Positions 1-9,263 of a stretch of 64,000 bases of DNA are shown here, in pieces (positions within the stretch are counted from its first letter, which is position 1; every line of letters begins with the position of its first letter). The notes beneath the pieces are model-generated. The model did not search any database, was not told the origin of the DNA, and saw only the letters and a list, made by a program, of their open reading frames with translations. The stretch is from Hymenopus coronatus. Lineage: Eukaryota > Arthropoda > Insecta > Mantodea > Hymenopodidae. The translations under genes were made by a program, and so were the position numbers. The stretch is from positions 433,714,421-433,778,420 of the forward strand of contig CM060900.1 in assembly GCA_030762935.1 (NCBI GenBank), written 5' to 3'.

Positions 1-1246
1 AAACTTTGAGTCACATCCTTGTAAAATGTGAAACTTGAATACCAACTTAGGTACTTAACCTACCATTTGTTTTTTAATTATACTGTTCACCGACACAGAC
101 ATACAAACACAGGAATATGTTTTTTCTATAATTTTTTTTTGGTTTACGGTGAGCTCAAAAATGCATTTTGGTCAATCTCAGTATCAAATTGCTGTATAAC
201 ATGCAATACTTTCTTTAATTACTACATATATTGCTAATACGTGGTAGAGAAGGTAACTATAAGGAACATGATTGTATAAGTGCAAAAAACATCATATATA
301 TTTTTATATTTGAGTGAAAAATAATATTCACGATAACTGCTGGTTCGTGCATAAAATGCTGAAGGAATGTTACTCAAATACGTTCAGGAACAGAGAAATT
401 CCTGGGGCAGTTGCAAAATATGGGTATTAAGAACATTTTTTTATTCAAGAATTATCTTAACTAATTAGTTAATTTTAAATATTTTAATGTTTTAGTCTAT
501 GTACATATTTAATTACAAAAAAGTTTTAGCGCTGGTTTTGCATTTCTATATGATGTGGGTGAATTAAAAAATATAATGTCATATATGTAATACTGAATAA
601 GTAAGGACACTACATAAACCCATTATTTGTGGAATACAGGCTCACAAAATGTATTAAAATAAATCTGCAAAATACTTGTATATTTGAGTATCAAATTGTG
701 TTTACATTAAAAAACTTATCATTTCCTTAAAAGTGGGAGCTGATTTGTGATATTTTTGGGAATGGAAAAATACTATAGAGAAATTTCAAATTCAAGGTTG
801 TTACACAATAAGTTTGTTATGAAAATATTACACCAAAATATTCTATTATGTTTCTTGCCGAGTAAAGTGATACTGGTTTTAATTACCAGAGTTTTTCTAT
901 ATGCTGGATGAGCATTATTTTACAGTATAGCCCAAGTACATGAAACCTAAGATACCACACACATAGAGCACATCACATAATTCTCTTTACACAATAAAAA
1001 TTAGCAACAATTCTGGAAATGGAAATAGATTAAATTCAGTCTACGTATTTACATTTCTAATTAAAAATAGTGTTATGGCACAGATTACCTTTGGATTCTT
1101 TTTTAAGAACATAACATATGGTCACAAATATTGTTACTGGAAAAGTGATATTATATCAGCTAACTAATTATAACTGTGAATAATACATACAGAATGATTT
1201 TCAAGAAATACGAGCATCACTAAAGTGTATTTACCTTCAAATACTT
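1..1246. other. AT-rich non-coding sequence
   Basis: No convincing exon, RNA gene or transposon body is visible. Around 545-625 is a stretch that recurs in diverged form at about 4065-4145 (both contain tgatgtgggtgaatta followed by a similar tail ending near ggacactacataaac), so part of this stretch is the end of an interspersed repeat. Confidence 0.6.
545..625 (+). repeat. Interspersed repeat tail, copy 1 (pairs with 4065-4145)
   Basis: Shares gatgtgggtgaattaaa, a middle block with similar tcata-rich sequence, and the closing ggacactRcRtaaac with the segment near 4065-4145. The two copies are the same length and orientation. The family is not identified; it could be the 3' end of a non-LTR retrotransposon. 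Confidence 0.5.
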
Positions 1247-1252
1247 TTTATT
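1247..1252 (-). terminator. Polyadenylation signal AATAAA
   Basis: AATAAA on the minus strand lies 58 nt downstream of the TAA stop of the predicted terminal exon at 1310-1359. Its spacing suits a short 3' UTR and gives independent support to that exon. The hexamer is common by chance in AT-rich DNA. Confidence 0.4.
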
Positions 1253-1309
1253 CCAATATGTGCTTGACTGTTTATATTGTTAACCTTTAAAACTCTTTTA
1301 ACAAATATT

Positions 1310-1359
1310 TTAGACCAATATTTTGTTAGTATTTTCATTGTTGAGTACATCTGCTTTTC
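1310..1359 (-). CDS. Predicted terminal coding exon of an acidic protein
   Basis: A TTCCTGCAG acceptor on the minus strand is followed by GA completing a glycine codon, 15 sense codons (KADVLNNENTNKILV) and TAA. The preceding exon at 1563-1712 ends in phase 1 with G, so the join is in frame. AATAAA follows 58 nt after the stop. The exon is short and rich in Asn, so chance is a real alternative; phase agreement and the poly(A) signal raise it above noise. Function unknown. Confidence 0.35.
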
Positions 1360-1562
1360 CTGCAGGAATATCTCTTCATGGAATTTTCAGAAGCCCATGC
1401 AATCATTTTGTTGCCCTTTGATGAAATTAAAATAAATTCAATAATATATATCACAAGGTACATAAACAAAACACTTGAAAGGCGGTTGGATATAAACGCA
1501 ATAGAGGCCTCATATTTATACATATTTTTAAATGTTAGATTGAGAAACGGTGTATACTTTAC

Positions 1563-1712
1563 CGAAATTCTCAGGAGGATATGCTGCAGCTGATGGTGCC
1601 TTTACTTCAGAGTCAGCAAAAATTGGAATTGCGGGTGATGAGCTTTCAGGGCACTGAAGAGCATCTTCTTCATATACACAGTCGGTTTCTGATTCGAGAT
1701 CATCATATAAAT
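1563..1712 (-). CDS. Predicted internal coding exon, acidic Ser/Pro-rich
   Basis: On the minus strand a pyrimidine-rich acceptor (ctctatctccatttccag) opens a 150-nt exon closed by a strong donor, G|GTAAAG. It enters with 2 nt and leaves with 1 nt, so both flanking introns are phase 1. The 49 full codons encode an acidic segment beginning LYDDLESETDCVYEED and ending AAAYPPENF, with two cysteines. No dibasic sites, transmembrane segment or known domain is seen. The upstream exon at 2298-2342 ends in G, which joins with AT to give Asp in the same frame. The protein family is not recognised. Confidence 0.5.
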
Positions 1713-1975
1713 CTGGAAATGGAGATAGAGTTATTGTTATAATCTCGCCCATTTTCATTGCTTCCGTTTTCGTTGGAGACATATTTTATGTTTCTCAATC
1801 TCAACTTGATAAAGAACATAAATATATAGAAGAAAACATCCACATTATTAGATTAAATTCTTGAGTTAATATTCAGATCAGAATTCACAAATGTTTAAGC
1901 TCTTTCTATTATTTTAAAAGATAACACAATGTTTGCATTGTCTGCCCACATTAAAATAAAGAAAAATTATTATAA

Positions 1976-2002
1976 AAAGAAAGAAAGAAAGAAAGAAAGA
2001 AA
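1976..2002 (+). repeat. (GAAA)n microsatellite
   Basis: About six GAAA units in the intron between two predicted minus-strand exons. Read on the minus strand it is a TTTC tract. Confidence 0.9.
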
Positions 2003-2297
2003 CCTGGGTAAAAGGCTTCTATTGCTAGGATTATAGTAACGTTCCTTTTCTCGTAGAGAAAAGTTGTACATATCTAAAGGTTTCTACCTGATAGCATGTG
2101 ATGAATTTTAATTTTTGATGAAGAAGTCCTACTTTTTAATCAAGGAAAAGTACCAGAACATACCATAGTTGCACAAAATTGTAATGACCGTGTATATCTT
2201 CCGGTAACTAAGTTTTGCCAGGAAATGAATTAAAGATGCAGCGGAAAAACTTTGAACTCTTGAAAACATATACTATCTAAATAAATATTTAATATAC

Positions 2298-2342
2298 CGC
2301 TTGGAAGAATTGCAGATTCCTCCTCATAGTTGGTTATTCTGC
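2298..2342 (-). CDS. Predicted 45-nt internal coding exon
   Basis: The minus strand shows a strong acceptor (catttcttttttgtag), 45 nt open in one frame, then a GC-rich end with donor G|GTATAT. The exon enters with 2 nt and leaves with 1 nt, encoding RITNYEEESAILPS. It joins in frame to the exon at 1563-1712. The acidic character continues across the junction. Its upstream partner is unknown; the signal-peptide exon at 29929-30044 has a compatible phase-1 donor, but so would many exons. Confidence 0.45.
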
Positions 2343-2399
2343 CTACAAAAAAGAAATGAAGGGAACATTTTAGTTTGAAGACGCTTGCATTACGAGATG

Positions 2400-3110
2400 A
2401 AAAAAGTCTTTTGTTCCTATTGTTATATTAAGTAAGTGTAAATATTTTATTGGCTGTATAGTTCAATATTTTTTGTGATAGAATGAAAACAATGTATCAC
2501 ACAGAATATAGCTCATATGTTACCACCCTGCTTAATTTGTGCGCTGCAGCGGGTAAACATGTGATAGAGTTGGGTCTCGCGTTCCTTGCAGTGTATCATG
2601 TTTCAGTTCAGAAACATAATTTCGGGAAAAGAAAGCAAACCCATAGGTAGGCCGCCGACTTCTAAATTTATGCCTATCTGGGAGGAACCTTTTTTTATGT
2701 ACAGAAGTGTGAGGAATAAGTGTTTAGTTTGAGGCAGCCAAGCTCAGCATTTAGTCAAAAAATTCAATTTGCAGTATCACTACGCAGACCATGCAAGTAT
2801 GGCAGGCTACAAAATTTCTTCGCATTGTGCTAGTTACCAATTAATGACAAGGTATCTGATCATATTCACTGCTATAAATGTGATTTTGTTTCGTTTCAAA
2901 TTAATTCCCATACTGTTAGCATTAAAATGCCTTTACAATCTTATTGACAAAGTTAAGAAGCTATTTGTTTTAGTATGTTAATCTGAAATAATTGTATTAT
3001 ATTTTGCAATTATTTGTTACAACTGCTACCAAATATAAGCATTAATGTGAGGCATTGTAATAGAGCAATTGCTCTACCATTCATGAGCCCACGATATATA
3101 GCGTAGCTGT
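2400..3110. other. Intronic or intergenic sequence, no firm feature
   Basis: AT-rich, with a more GC-balanced patch at 2520-2690. On the minus strand that patch is open for about 43 codons after an acceptor-like ttcctcccag, but two frames are open and no donor fits before the stop, so I do not call an exon. Confidence 0.5.
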
Positions 3111-3111
3111 A

Positions 3112-3312
3112 ACTTTTTTTTTTTCTTTTCTGTTTTTCCTACGGTTTTTCTGTTATTTTCCTACTATTTTGCCGTTTTTATTAACAGGTACACATACACA
3201 GAGTTACAAGAATACAAACACCCATACCCAAGGTGGAACTGGAACCCGCGATCCCCTGCGCTACGAAACACCAAAGGTAGGCAATTTAGCGAGCGCGGCA
3301 TGGCACGCTGGT
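3112..3312 (-). mobile_element. tRNA-derived SINE, family A
   Basis: The minus strand reads a tRNA-like head (ATGCCGCGCTCGC..., GGTGTTTCGTAGCGCAGG, B-box-like GGGTTCCAGTTCCACC) then the TTGGGTATGGGTG and GT-rich body typical of this family, closing in an A-rich tail that appears as the T-rich run at 3112-3140. Other copies are at 15675, 46735, 48203, 51921, 52462, 54076 and 57514. This copy lacks the palindromic segment seen near the 3' end of the longer copies. Confidence 0.75.
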
Positions 3313-3368
3313 AATATTAATCTATGAACGGTGGATTATGTATTTAAAAAATTAAAAGTTTAACAATA

Positions 3369-3374
3369 TTTATT
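3369..3374 (-). terminator. Polyadenylation signal AATAAA for the secreted-protein gene
   Basis: Minus-strand AATAAA begins 24 nt past the TGA stop of the predicted terminal exon at 3398-3569. This is a very compact 3' UTR. It supports the exon as a true 3' end. Confidence 0.5.
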
Positions 3375-3397
3375 GGTGTTAGTTTAACATTCTTTCC

Positions 3398-3569
3398 TCA
3401 ACACGTTGCAAACCGCCGCAGCACTGAAGGAATGATCTGTTCCACTTTCCGCGTAGTCGAAGGCAACAGCGTACACAGTAGGTGATTTGCAGGAGCAACA
3501 AGCGAAGTTGTGCTCTCCACTTTACTCAAATAGCAATCAGTTGCCTGGTATAGCAGATTAACTAATGGA
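3398..3569 (-). CDS. Predicted terminal exon of an orphan secreted protein
   Basis: An excellent acceptor (cttcatttttcatgtttatttag on the minus strand, pyrimidine-rich) opens a 172-nt exon: 1 nt, 56 codons and TGA. The entry phase fits the 16327-16405 exon, whose GA joins T to make Asp. The segment is more GC-rich than its surroundings. It reads as a helical-looking chain, PLVNLLYQATDCYL at the start and VEQIIPSVLRRFATC at the end, with three cysteines including the last residue. AATAAA follows 24 nt after the stop. I do not recognise the family. A chance frame is possible, but acceptor, phase, base composition and poly(A) signal agree. Confidence 0.5.
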
Positions 3570-3867
3570 CTAAATAAACATGAAAAATGAAGTATCGTAC
3601 TCATTAAGAACATCAAAGTATGACATACATACAGTTTTATATCTGACTGAGGAATAATTAACGCCTACCACCGTCACCTGTATTCTTCATGAGATAAGGA
3701 TGTTAATGAATTCGGTCCAGCAAACGAAACATTTCATGACGAAAGTACAATATGTGGACATAAATTGCACGCTTTTCATTCAATAATTAGATTAGCTAAA
3801 CATTTACCGAACATGTTATAATATTTTCATTTCTATCAAACTTGAATTACGAGGTACAATCAAATTC

Positions 3868-3999
3868 TTCATTATGGCTTCACGGGTGATCAGCCGTGTC
3901 AGGTGTATAAAATCTGATGAAGACCATGGAGTGTGCAATGGTCGAAAGCTTGGATTTTATACACCTGACACGGCTGATCACCCGTGAAGCCATAATGAA
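3868..3999. repeat. Near-perfect inverted repeat, 47-bp arms
   Basis: Arms 3868-3914 and 3953-3999 are reverse complements essentially without mismatch. The loop is 38 nt and contains a second small stem (gaccat ... atggtc). Transcribed on either strand this would form a 132-nt hairpin. The right arm continues into ccgtgaaagcttcaattcttac, which looks like interspersed-repeat sequence, so an inverted duplication of a repeat end is the simplest origin. Confidence 0.9.
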
Positions 4000-4064
4000 T
4001 AACATTCGCCGTGAAAGCTTCAATTCTTACAATCAAATTCTTATTGACTGGTTCTGCAGAGCTA

Positions 4065-4145
4065 TGTGATGTGGGTGAATTAAAGAATATGGTATCATAC
4101 ACATAGATAAAACCTATTAAATAAATATGGACACTGCGTAAACTA
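4065..4145 (+). repeat. Interspersed repeat tail, copy 2 (pairs with 545-625)
   Basis: Matches the segment near 545-625 over its length, with the same start (tgatgtgggtgaatta) and the same closing block (ggacactgcgtaaac). It lies just past the 3868-3999 hairpin and may be the 3' part of the same repeat. Confidence 0.5.
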
Positions 4146-4389
4146 AACATTTTTGAATGACGTTTAAGAATAGATGTTATCTCTAGGTCTCCATTGAATG
4201 AGAAAAAGTGTTTAAATTATCAAATTGATTAGTTTTAGAATAACTTAAGCAGTGTTATTGTTTTTCAATAACATCAATTTATTTTTGCATAATGCCATTA
4301 TGCCTGACTTCCGAAACCAGTTTTTTATAATATTCCATTACGTCATTTGATGACGAAAAACTGATTAATACAGATAATCTTTAATTTTT

Positions 4390-5060
4390 TGTAACGAAAA
4401 ATAACTCAAGGTGCTAGGTTAGAACTATATGGTGGAGAATCCATGGTGCTGATTTTTAGAGAATCCAGATACTCAGTTGTTAGTTTTGCTGAATGGAACG
4501 ATGCGCTGTCATGATGTAAAACTAATTTTTCTTTTGGGCGTTTTTCAGGAAGTTTTTCAAAATTTTGCAATAAATAGACATTTGTGTACCAATCAGTTGT
4601 AACTGTATGTCTATCTTCTAATGCCATAGTAGCAATATCGCCCGTTTTAGGGAAAAAACTAACAACCATCTTCTTACCAGCACTGCAAATTTGTTGAAAG
4701 ATCCATTGAGCATATTTGATTTTTCTTTTCAGGACCATAACAATAAATCCAAGATTCATCACAAGTAAGAATATTCCAAACCAAATTTGAAGTGCCCTTG
4801 GGAGCTTTTCCTGAGTTTTTCTGCACCAATCAGTATGTTCCCTTTGATTGGTAGCCATTTTAGGTACAATCCATTGAAAACAACTTTTTCTCACGACTAA
4901 CTGTTGATGTAAAATGTTTTGGATTTGATTTTACCAACGCCCAAGGCCGTCCGATTAAATTCAAATGATGTGCCTCAATACAAGCATTGCTCGAAACAGC
5001 GGAGTATTTTCACCGGTAAAGGAGTTCTTGGGTGTCCTTCACGAAATTAGTCACTAGGGA
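4390..5060 (-). pseudogene. mariner-family transposase relic
   Basis: The minus-strand translation across 4894-4406 carries mariner landmarks: VLHHDSASFHSA (the HxDNA catalytic block, here HHDSA), a divergent PPYSSNLAP and a region like the family's DESW...YGPE...K. A stop falls exactly where the family continues from LAP into the CDFFLF motif. Further upstream, 4900-5060 gives a decayed match to the family's GRPKT...ENV region and the RILHEHLGMRKV helix (ILHQQLVVRKS). Frameshifts and stops make it non-coding today. Terminal repeats were not found. Confidence 0.75.
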
Positions 5061-5429
5061 TCGGATTGTTATGTGATAAAATAGCTAAAATATTTATTTT
5101 TATAAGCTTAAAAAAGAAGAAAGTACTTAGTAAAAATGTTAAAATATTTGCTAAAATGTTTAAAATACTTTACTTAAATTTACAGAAATGAGAGAAAACT
5201 ATTAATATATTATTGTTAGAGGTACTCACCTTTCGTAGATGGTTAGCAGCTCCTAGCTTATTCCCTTAATATTACAGTGGACAACAAAAGTGTTTTCAAA
5301 TTGTCCATCACGAATACATGCCGATTGTCTCTAAATAACACCTTAGATTCTGAAAATGATCTTTCCAATCACAGGATATCAGACGTGCATATTTAAACAA
5401 AGGGATGTCACTAACTCTCACACCCCCAA
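5061..5429. other. AT-rich sequence without recognised content
   Basis: No exon, tRNA-like motif or transposase remnant is recognised. Confidence 0.5.
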
Positions 5430-6945
5430 ATCACCTACTTGCTTACCAGCCATGATTTAGCCAGTTTACGCAGCTTTTGAAAACCATTGTTTTTCTCAAA
5501 CATATTTTTAAATTTGTCTTTTAGTACTTTTAGCCATGGTAACGAATTCATTTTCATTTCAACAGCCCGTGCCTTCTTAAGTGTTTCACTCAACAGGTTT
5601 GTTGAACTTCCAAGTTTTTGTATGGAGTCACACAAACAGTTTAGATTTGTAAATATAAACGTCAAATCGTTTTTAATTGGCCATCTTTTAATAAGCCCTG
5701 AATTATTTCAATATTTTTGTCCAACTCATATCCAACAAATGCAAAACCTTCAAAATATATTGCATAGTACAAAACTGCACATAACCAAGTTCCCCGCGCT
5801 TGACCAAGGCGCAAGGGGAAGAGGAAGATTGGTATTTTTTTCCTCTGAACATCTCAATTCTCAAGGGCAATTTAAGAGATTTTCCCGCATTTGATACAAT
5901 CCTATTTACGTGGGATTTAAGAGTCTGATACATTCACATAATCTATAAAGAGAATGAAATACCCTAGTGCCTGCATCTTTTTTTCTAAAACACGGAAGGT
6001 AATTGGCCTGTTTTTATCATGTAGTCGCCCTCCGTGGTACAATGGATACCATGTTAGCTTCATATACCCAAGGTCGCGGATTCAAACCCAGTGGAGGACA
6101 ATGGATTTTTTTCGGGGATAAAAATCCTTAGTATGGCTTCCTTCGGACGGGAAGTAAAGCCGTTGGTCCCGTGTCGTAGATTTACGGCACGTAAAAGAGC
6201 CTCAATCCTGACAAAGAGGCCTCTGAGCAAAATTAATGGGTCTTTCACGCCCAATATAGAATGGCACGCTGAGAACCACTGTAGTTAAACAGCGTCCATA
6301 AATACAACTCCAATTCATTTTATCATGTATGGTGCACCATCTGTGAGAAAGCGTAATACATTGCCGTAGTTTATAACATTTGGTCATATCTTGTACATAA
6401 TTTCACTGAATAACCTCGCAATCGTTATAGTTTTTGACGCGGACAGTTTTATACACGCCACTACATATGACTGTTCACTATTTCGTCACTTTTCAATACA
6501 CCGACAAATATCCTATTTTTCTGAAACTTCAATCTGGGGTTTCATCAAAGTTCACACAAAGCTTTTCATTTTCACATTGGCCCTACTTTTTTGCAAAATT
6601 TCATCATAACGTTCATAGCACTTCAGAAGGTAGTTCTTTCTTAATGTTGATTTTTCAGAAGGCTCAATGTCAATATATTTATTCAAAAAATGTTCTGCAT
6701 AAATCTAAATAATACTGGAAACGCTTTTGTTATTTTGGGCTTGAATACGTCAGTACGAGTCACAGCAGCAGTACGTTTATTTTCGGCTAAATGCTGAATG
6801 TCTTCCGAACGCTGATCTGCACTTGCTGTTTTTCCGCATGTTTGGCAAAACAAAACTTTACTGTCTGTAAACACGTTTTGGAATTCGTCTACGTATTGCT
6901 GAAGGCGCGATTCAGCACTTGATGTAGCAAACAAGTTACACAGAA
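5430..6945 (-). pseudogene. hAT-type transposase relic split by a SINE
   Basis: The 6934-6683 part reads SRLQQYVDEFQNVFTDS...VLFCQTCGK...IQHLAENKR, resembling the N-terminal zinc-binding region of a hAT lineage related to vertebrate CGGBP1 (C-x2-C then H-x4-K spacing). The 5933-5703 part (SHVNRIVSNAGKSLKLP...RIEMFR) and 5665-5435 part (FTNLNCLCDSIQKLGSS) resemble the later part of the same transposase type. A family B SINE lies between them at 6024-6317. Stops and shifts are frequent. Class is assigned from remembered family resemblance; a profile search is needed. Confidence 0.6.
6024..6317 (+). mobile_element. tRNA-derived SINE, family B, full length with 12-bp TSD
   Basis: The head has an A-box-like tggtacaatgg and a B-box-like ggtcgcggattcaaaccc, followed by a body shared with copies at 12343, 24960, 37455, 55727 and 58945 (gcttccttcgg, cgtcgtagatttacggcac, cctctgagcaaaatta, ctttcacgcccaat). 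It is flanked by a perfect direct repeat TTTTATCATGTA at 6012-6023 and 6318-6329. Such a target duplication is expected for LINE-mobilised retroposition. The tail is ccataaata-rich and not a plain poly(A). Confidence 0.9.
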
Positions 6946-8264
6946 CATTTGTTCATTAGAACTTAAGAATAAACGCAATTTGTATGTATCAAACACGTTA
7001 TCGCAAGTGCTCGGTCTAAGATATACACAGATAGCAAATGGGGAATAAGGGTGTCAGCAAGTTTGATAACAGCCTAATCTGTTCTATTTATTTTAGGCAC
7101 CATGATATGATGAGGTGGTTGGTGTTTAAGGGCACTCAACCACAAGGTCATCAGTGCTCTCACCAAGTTATGATAAACATTCTCTGATACCCACGGCTCG
7201 AAATGGGTCGGTATATGCCGGTATACCGACACATTTTATTTGTGAAACTTCATACCAGTATGTTATTTGCACTAAATTATGTTAAACGCGAAGTAATAAG
7301 AGTAGTACACCAAATCATACTCAATTCACAATTCACACCATTTTGGATCAGACGGTACTTACGCCTGCAGACGCATGCTACTGCATAACAATACAGCAAT
7401 ATCAACACACTGTCTTAATCGGTTGGTAGTTTATAAATACCAAAGTAATGCCAAGCCAAGCGACATTCAACCTTAAAGAATAGAAAATTATCTCAAGTGG
7501 ATCTGTTACAAGCTAAAGTTTATAATCTTAATGCCAGTTTATGAAGAAAGAGAAAGAAGGTAGTTTAAAACTCAACTCATAAGAAAGCTGAATACATTAG
7601 ACAAATGTATAATCAATAAGAGAAGAACTAATGATGCTTCTATTACTAACGTTTCTGTTTCAGAAACAACTGGTTTAAATTCATAAATGTTTCCTGTACA
7701 TTGGAACTGAATGCAGTGGCTTCAGAAATTGAAAGAAAATGATTGGCTTATGATTCTTAATGAGAAACTATGTTGCAACGTGTCGTGACGTGCGTTCTGC
7801 CAGTGGTATGGCCTAATTGCATGTTTAGATGGTGGATGCAGCCTCCAAAGCATCATATTTTACGATTTTCTGCAGACAATAAACAATAAAATTCAAAAGC
7901 TATAACTAATTTTATCATAAGAAAGTGTACCGGACTTATACATTTTCATTAGGAGCAATGATGTTACCTGTAAGGCAATACATATAATTCGTAAATATAT
8001 CTGATATATTTGTAACAATAACTTAACGAATAAGCAAAATTGTTGATTTACGTAAACAACAACAACACACACAATAAAGGCCTCAAATAAAAAGACATCT
8101 TTAAATGTGTGAGTTAGAAACAGAATGCACTCTGCCGATAATCACAACAAAATTTCGAATGGTATATTCTTCAGGATATTTAAGTTACCTCCAGGGTTGA
8201 TATCTATTATGGCTACTGCTACTACAACAGATATAAATCACCTGGAGATTTAGGTAGGGTTGTT
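6946..8264. other. Non-coding stretch with a possible old SINE fragment
   Basis: AT-rich. Around 7105-7170 the sequence ggttggtgtttaagggcactcaaccacaa... ggtcatcag looks like an old dispersed-repeat fragment, but no second copy is present in this window. Nothing else is recognised. Confidence 0.4.
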
Positions 8265-8265
8265 G

Positions 8266-8322
<57 letters not shown>
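8265..8322. repeat. (TA)n microsatellite
   Basis: About 28 consecutive TA dinucleotides. Confidence 0.95.
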
Positions 8323-8324
<2 letters not shown>

Positions 8325-8796
8325 CTATCATACTTTGACTTTAGGTAGAGACATTTCATAAATTCCAATCTCTTCTTGGAAATGGAGACAATTGTGCAGA
8401 GGCTAAATTACGTAACATGCTACTAACGAAAATTACATTTTAAGCAGTGAACACTTATTGTTATTTTGCAGAAGACAAATCAACATCAGCATGAATTAAA
8501 ATTAAAGAAAAATGTTAGAAGTAATAGTGTAGATAAAAAGCGGAAATAAAATAAAAAATCAGTAAGTAATGCATAAACTTTGGATACAGTCCTTCCCTCA
8601 AAATTTCTGAAAGAAATTCTTAATATATAAGTAATTTTAATATGGATAAATGTGATAAATTGTTTTAAGTATAAAATATAATTGGTCAGTGTCAAATATC
8701 ACATACTGCACATATTGCTTATTGTCATAGACTGCCTTAGACTCAGCCAAAATTGCAAAATTCAACTATGAAGTGTTTTAAAATAAATTAAAAAAA

Positions 8797-8873
8797 TTAG
8801 AACTTAAAAATAATGCTGAAACATTCATGAATAGTAGAACTTAAAAATAATACTGAAACATTCATGAATAGTA
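8797..8873 (+). repeat. 38-bp tandem duplication
   Basis: Two adjacent copies of a unit beginning tagaacttaaaaataat and ending cattcatgaatag, differing at one position. Confidence 0.85.
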
Positions 8874-8950
8874 TAAAATGTATTTCCTTTAGAATTAAGC
8901 TTAATTGAATCTTATACTGTCTTAAATTTAAAGTCCCAATTCTCTAAGGA

Positions 8951-9263
8951 AGCATACCAGATGACGTTTAAAGATATCCCTTCTTGCGTTAAAAGAGTTG
9001 AAGAACTCAATGGAGTTACTTTATGTTAACACCCGTAAGTGGAGAATTGGTTGAGCGACCTTTGTTTTATCCCTCTTGCTTTATCAGCGGAAACAGTCAA
9101 CGGATGGCGCTCATTGAGAGGGGTAAATCGAAGGTCGTGCTGGCCAATTCTTCACTAGCCGGTTTTAATTTCAAATAGCTCCGTTGAGTTCTGCAACTCT
9201 TTTAAGGCACTAAGGGATATCTACAAACGTCAAAAATGGGCTAGTCGAGCCATCTGGCATTAT
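8951..9263. mobile_element. Foldback MITE, copy 1
   Basis: The ends are long inverted repeats: the left arm has agatatcccttcttgcgtt and aaaagagttgaagaactc; the right arm carries the reverse complement (gagttctgcaactctttt, aagggatatct). The centre is also partly self-complementary (gcgacctttg ... cgaaggtcgtgc). A second copy lies at 14036-14330. No coding capacity. The superfamily is not assigned; the target duplication is unclear. Confidence 0.75.
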
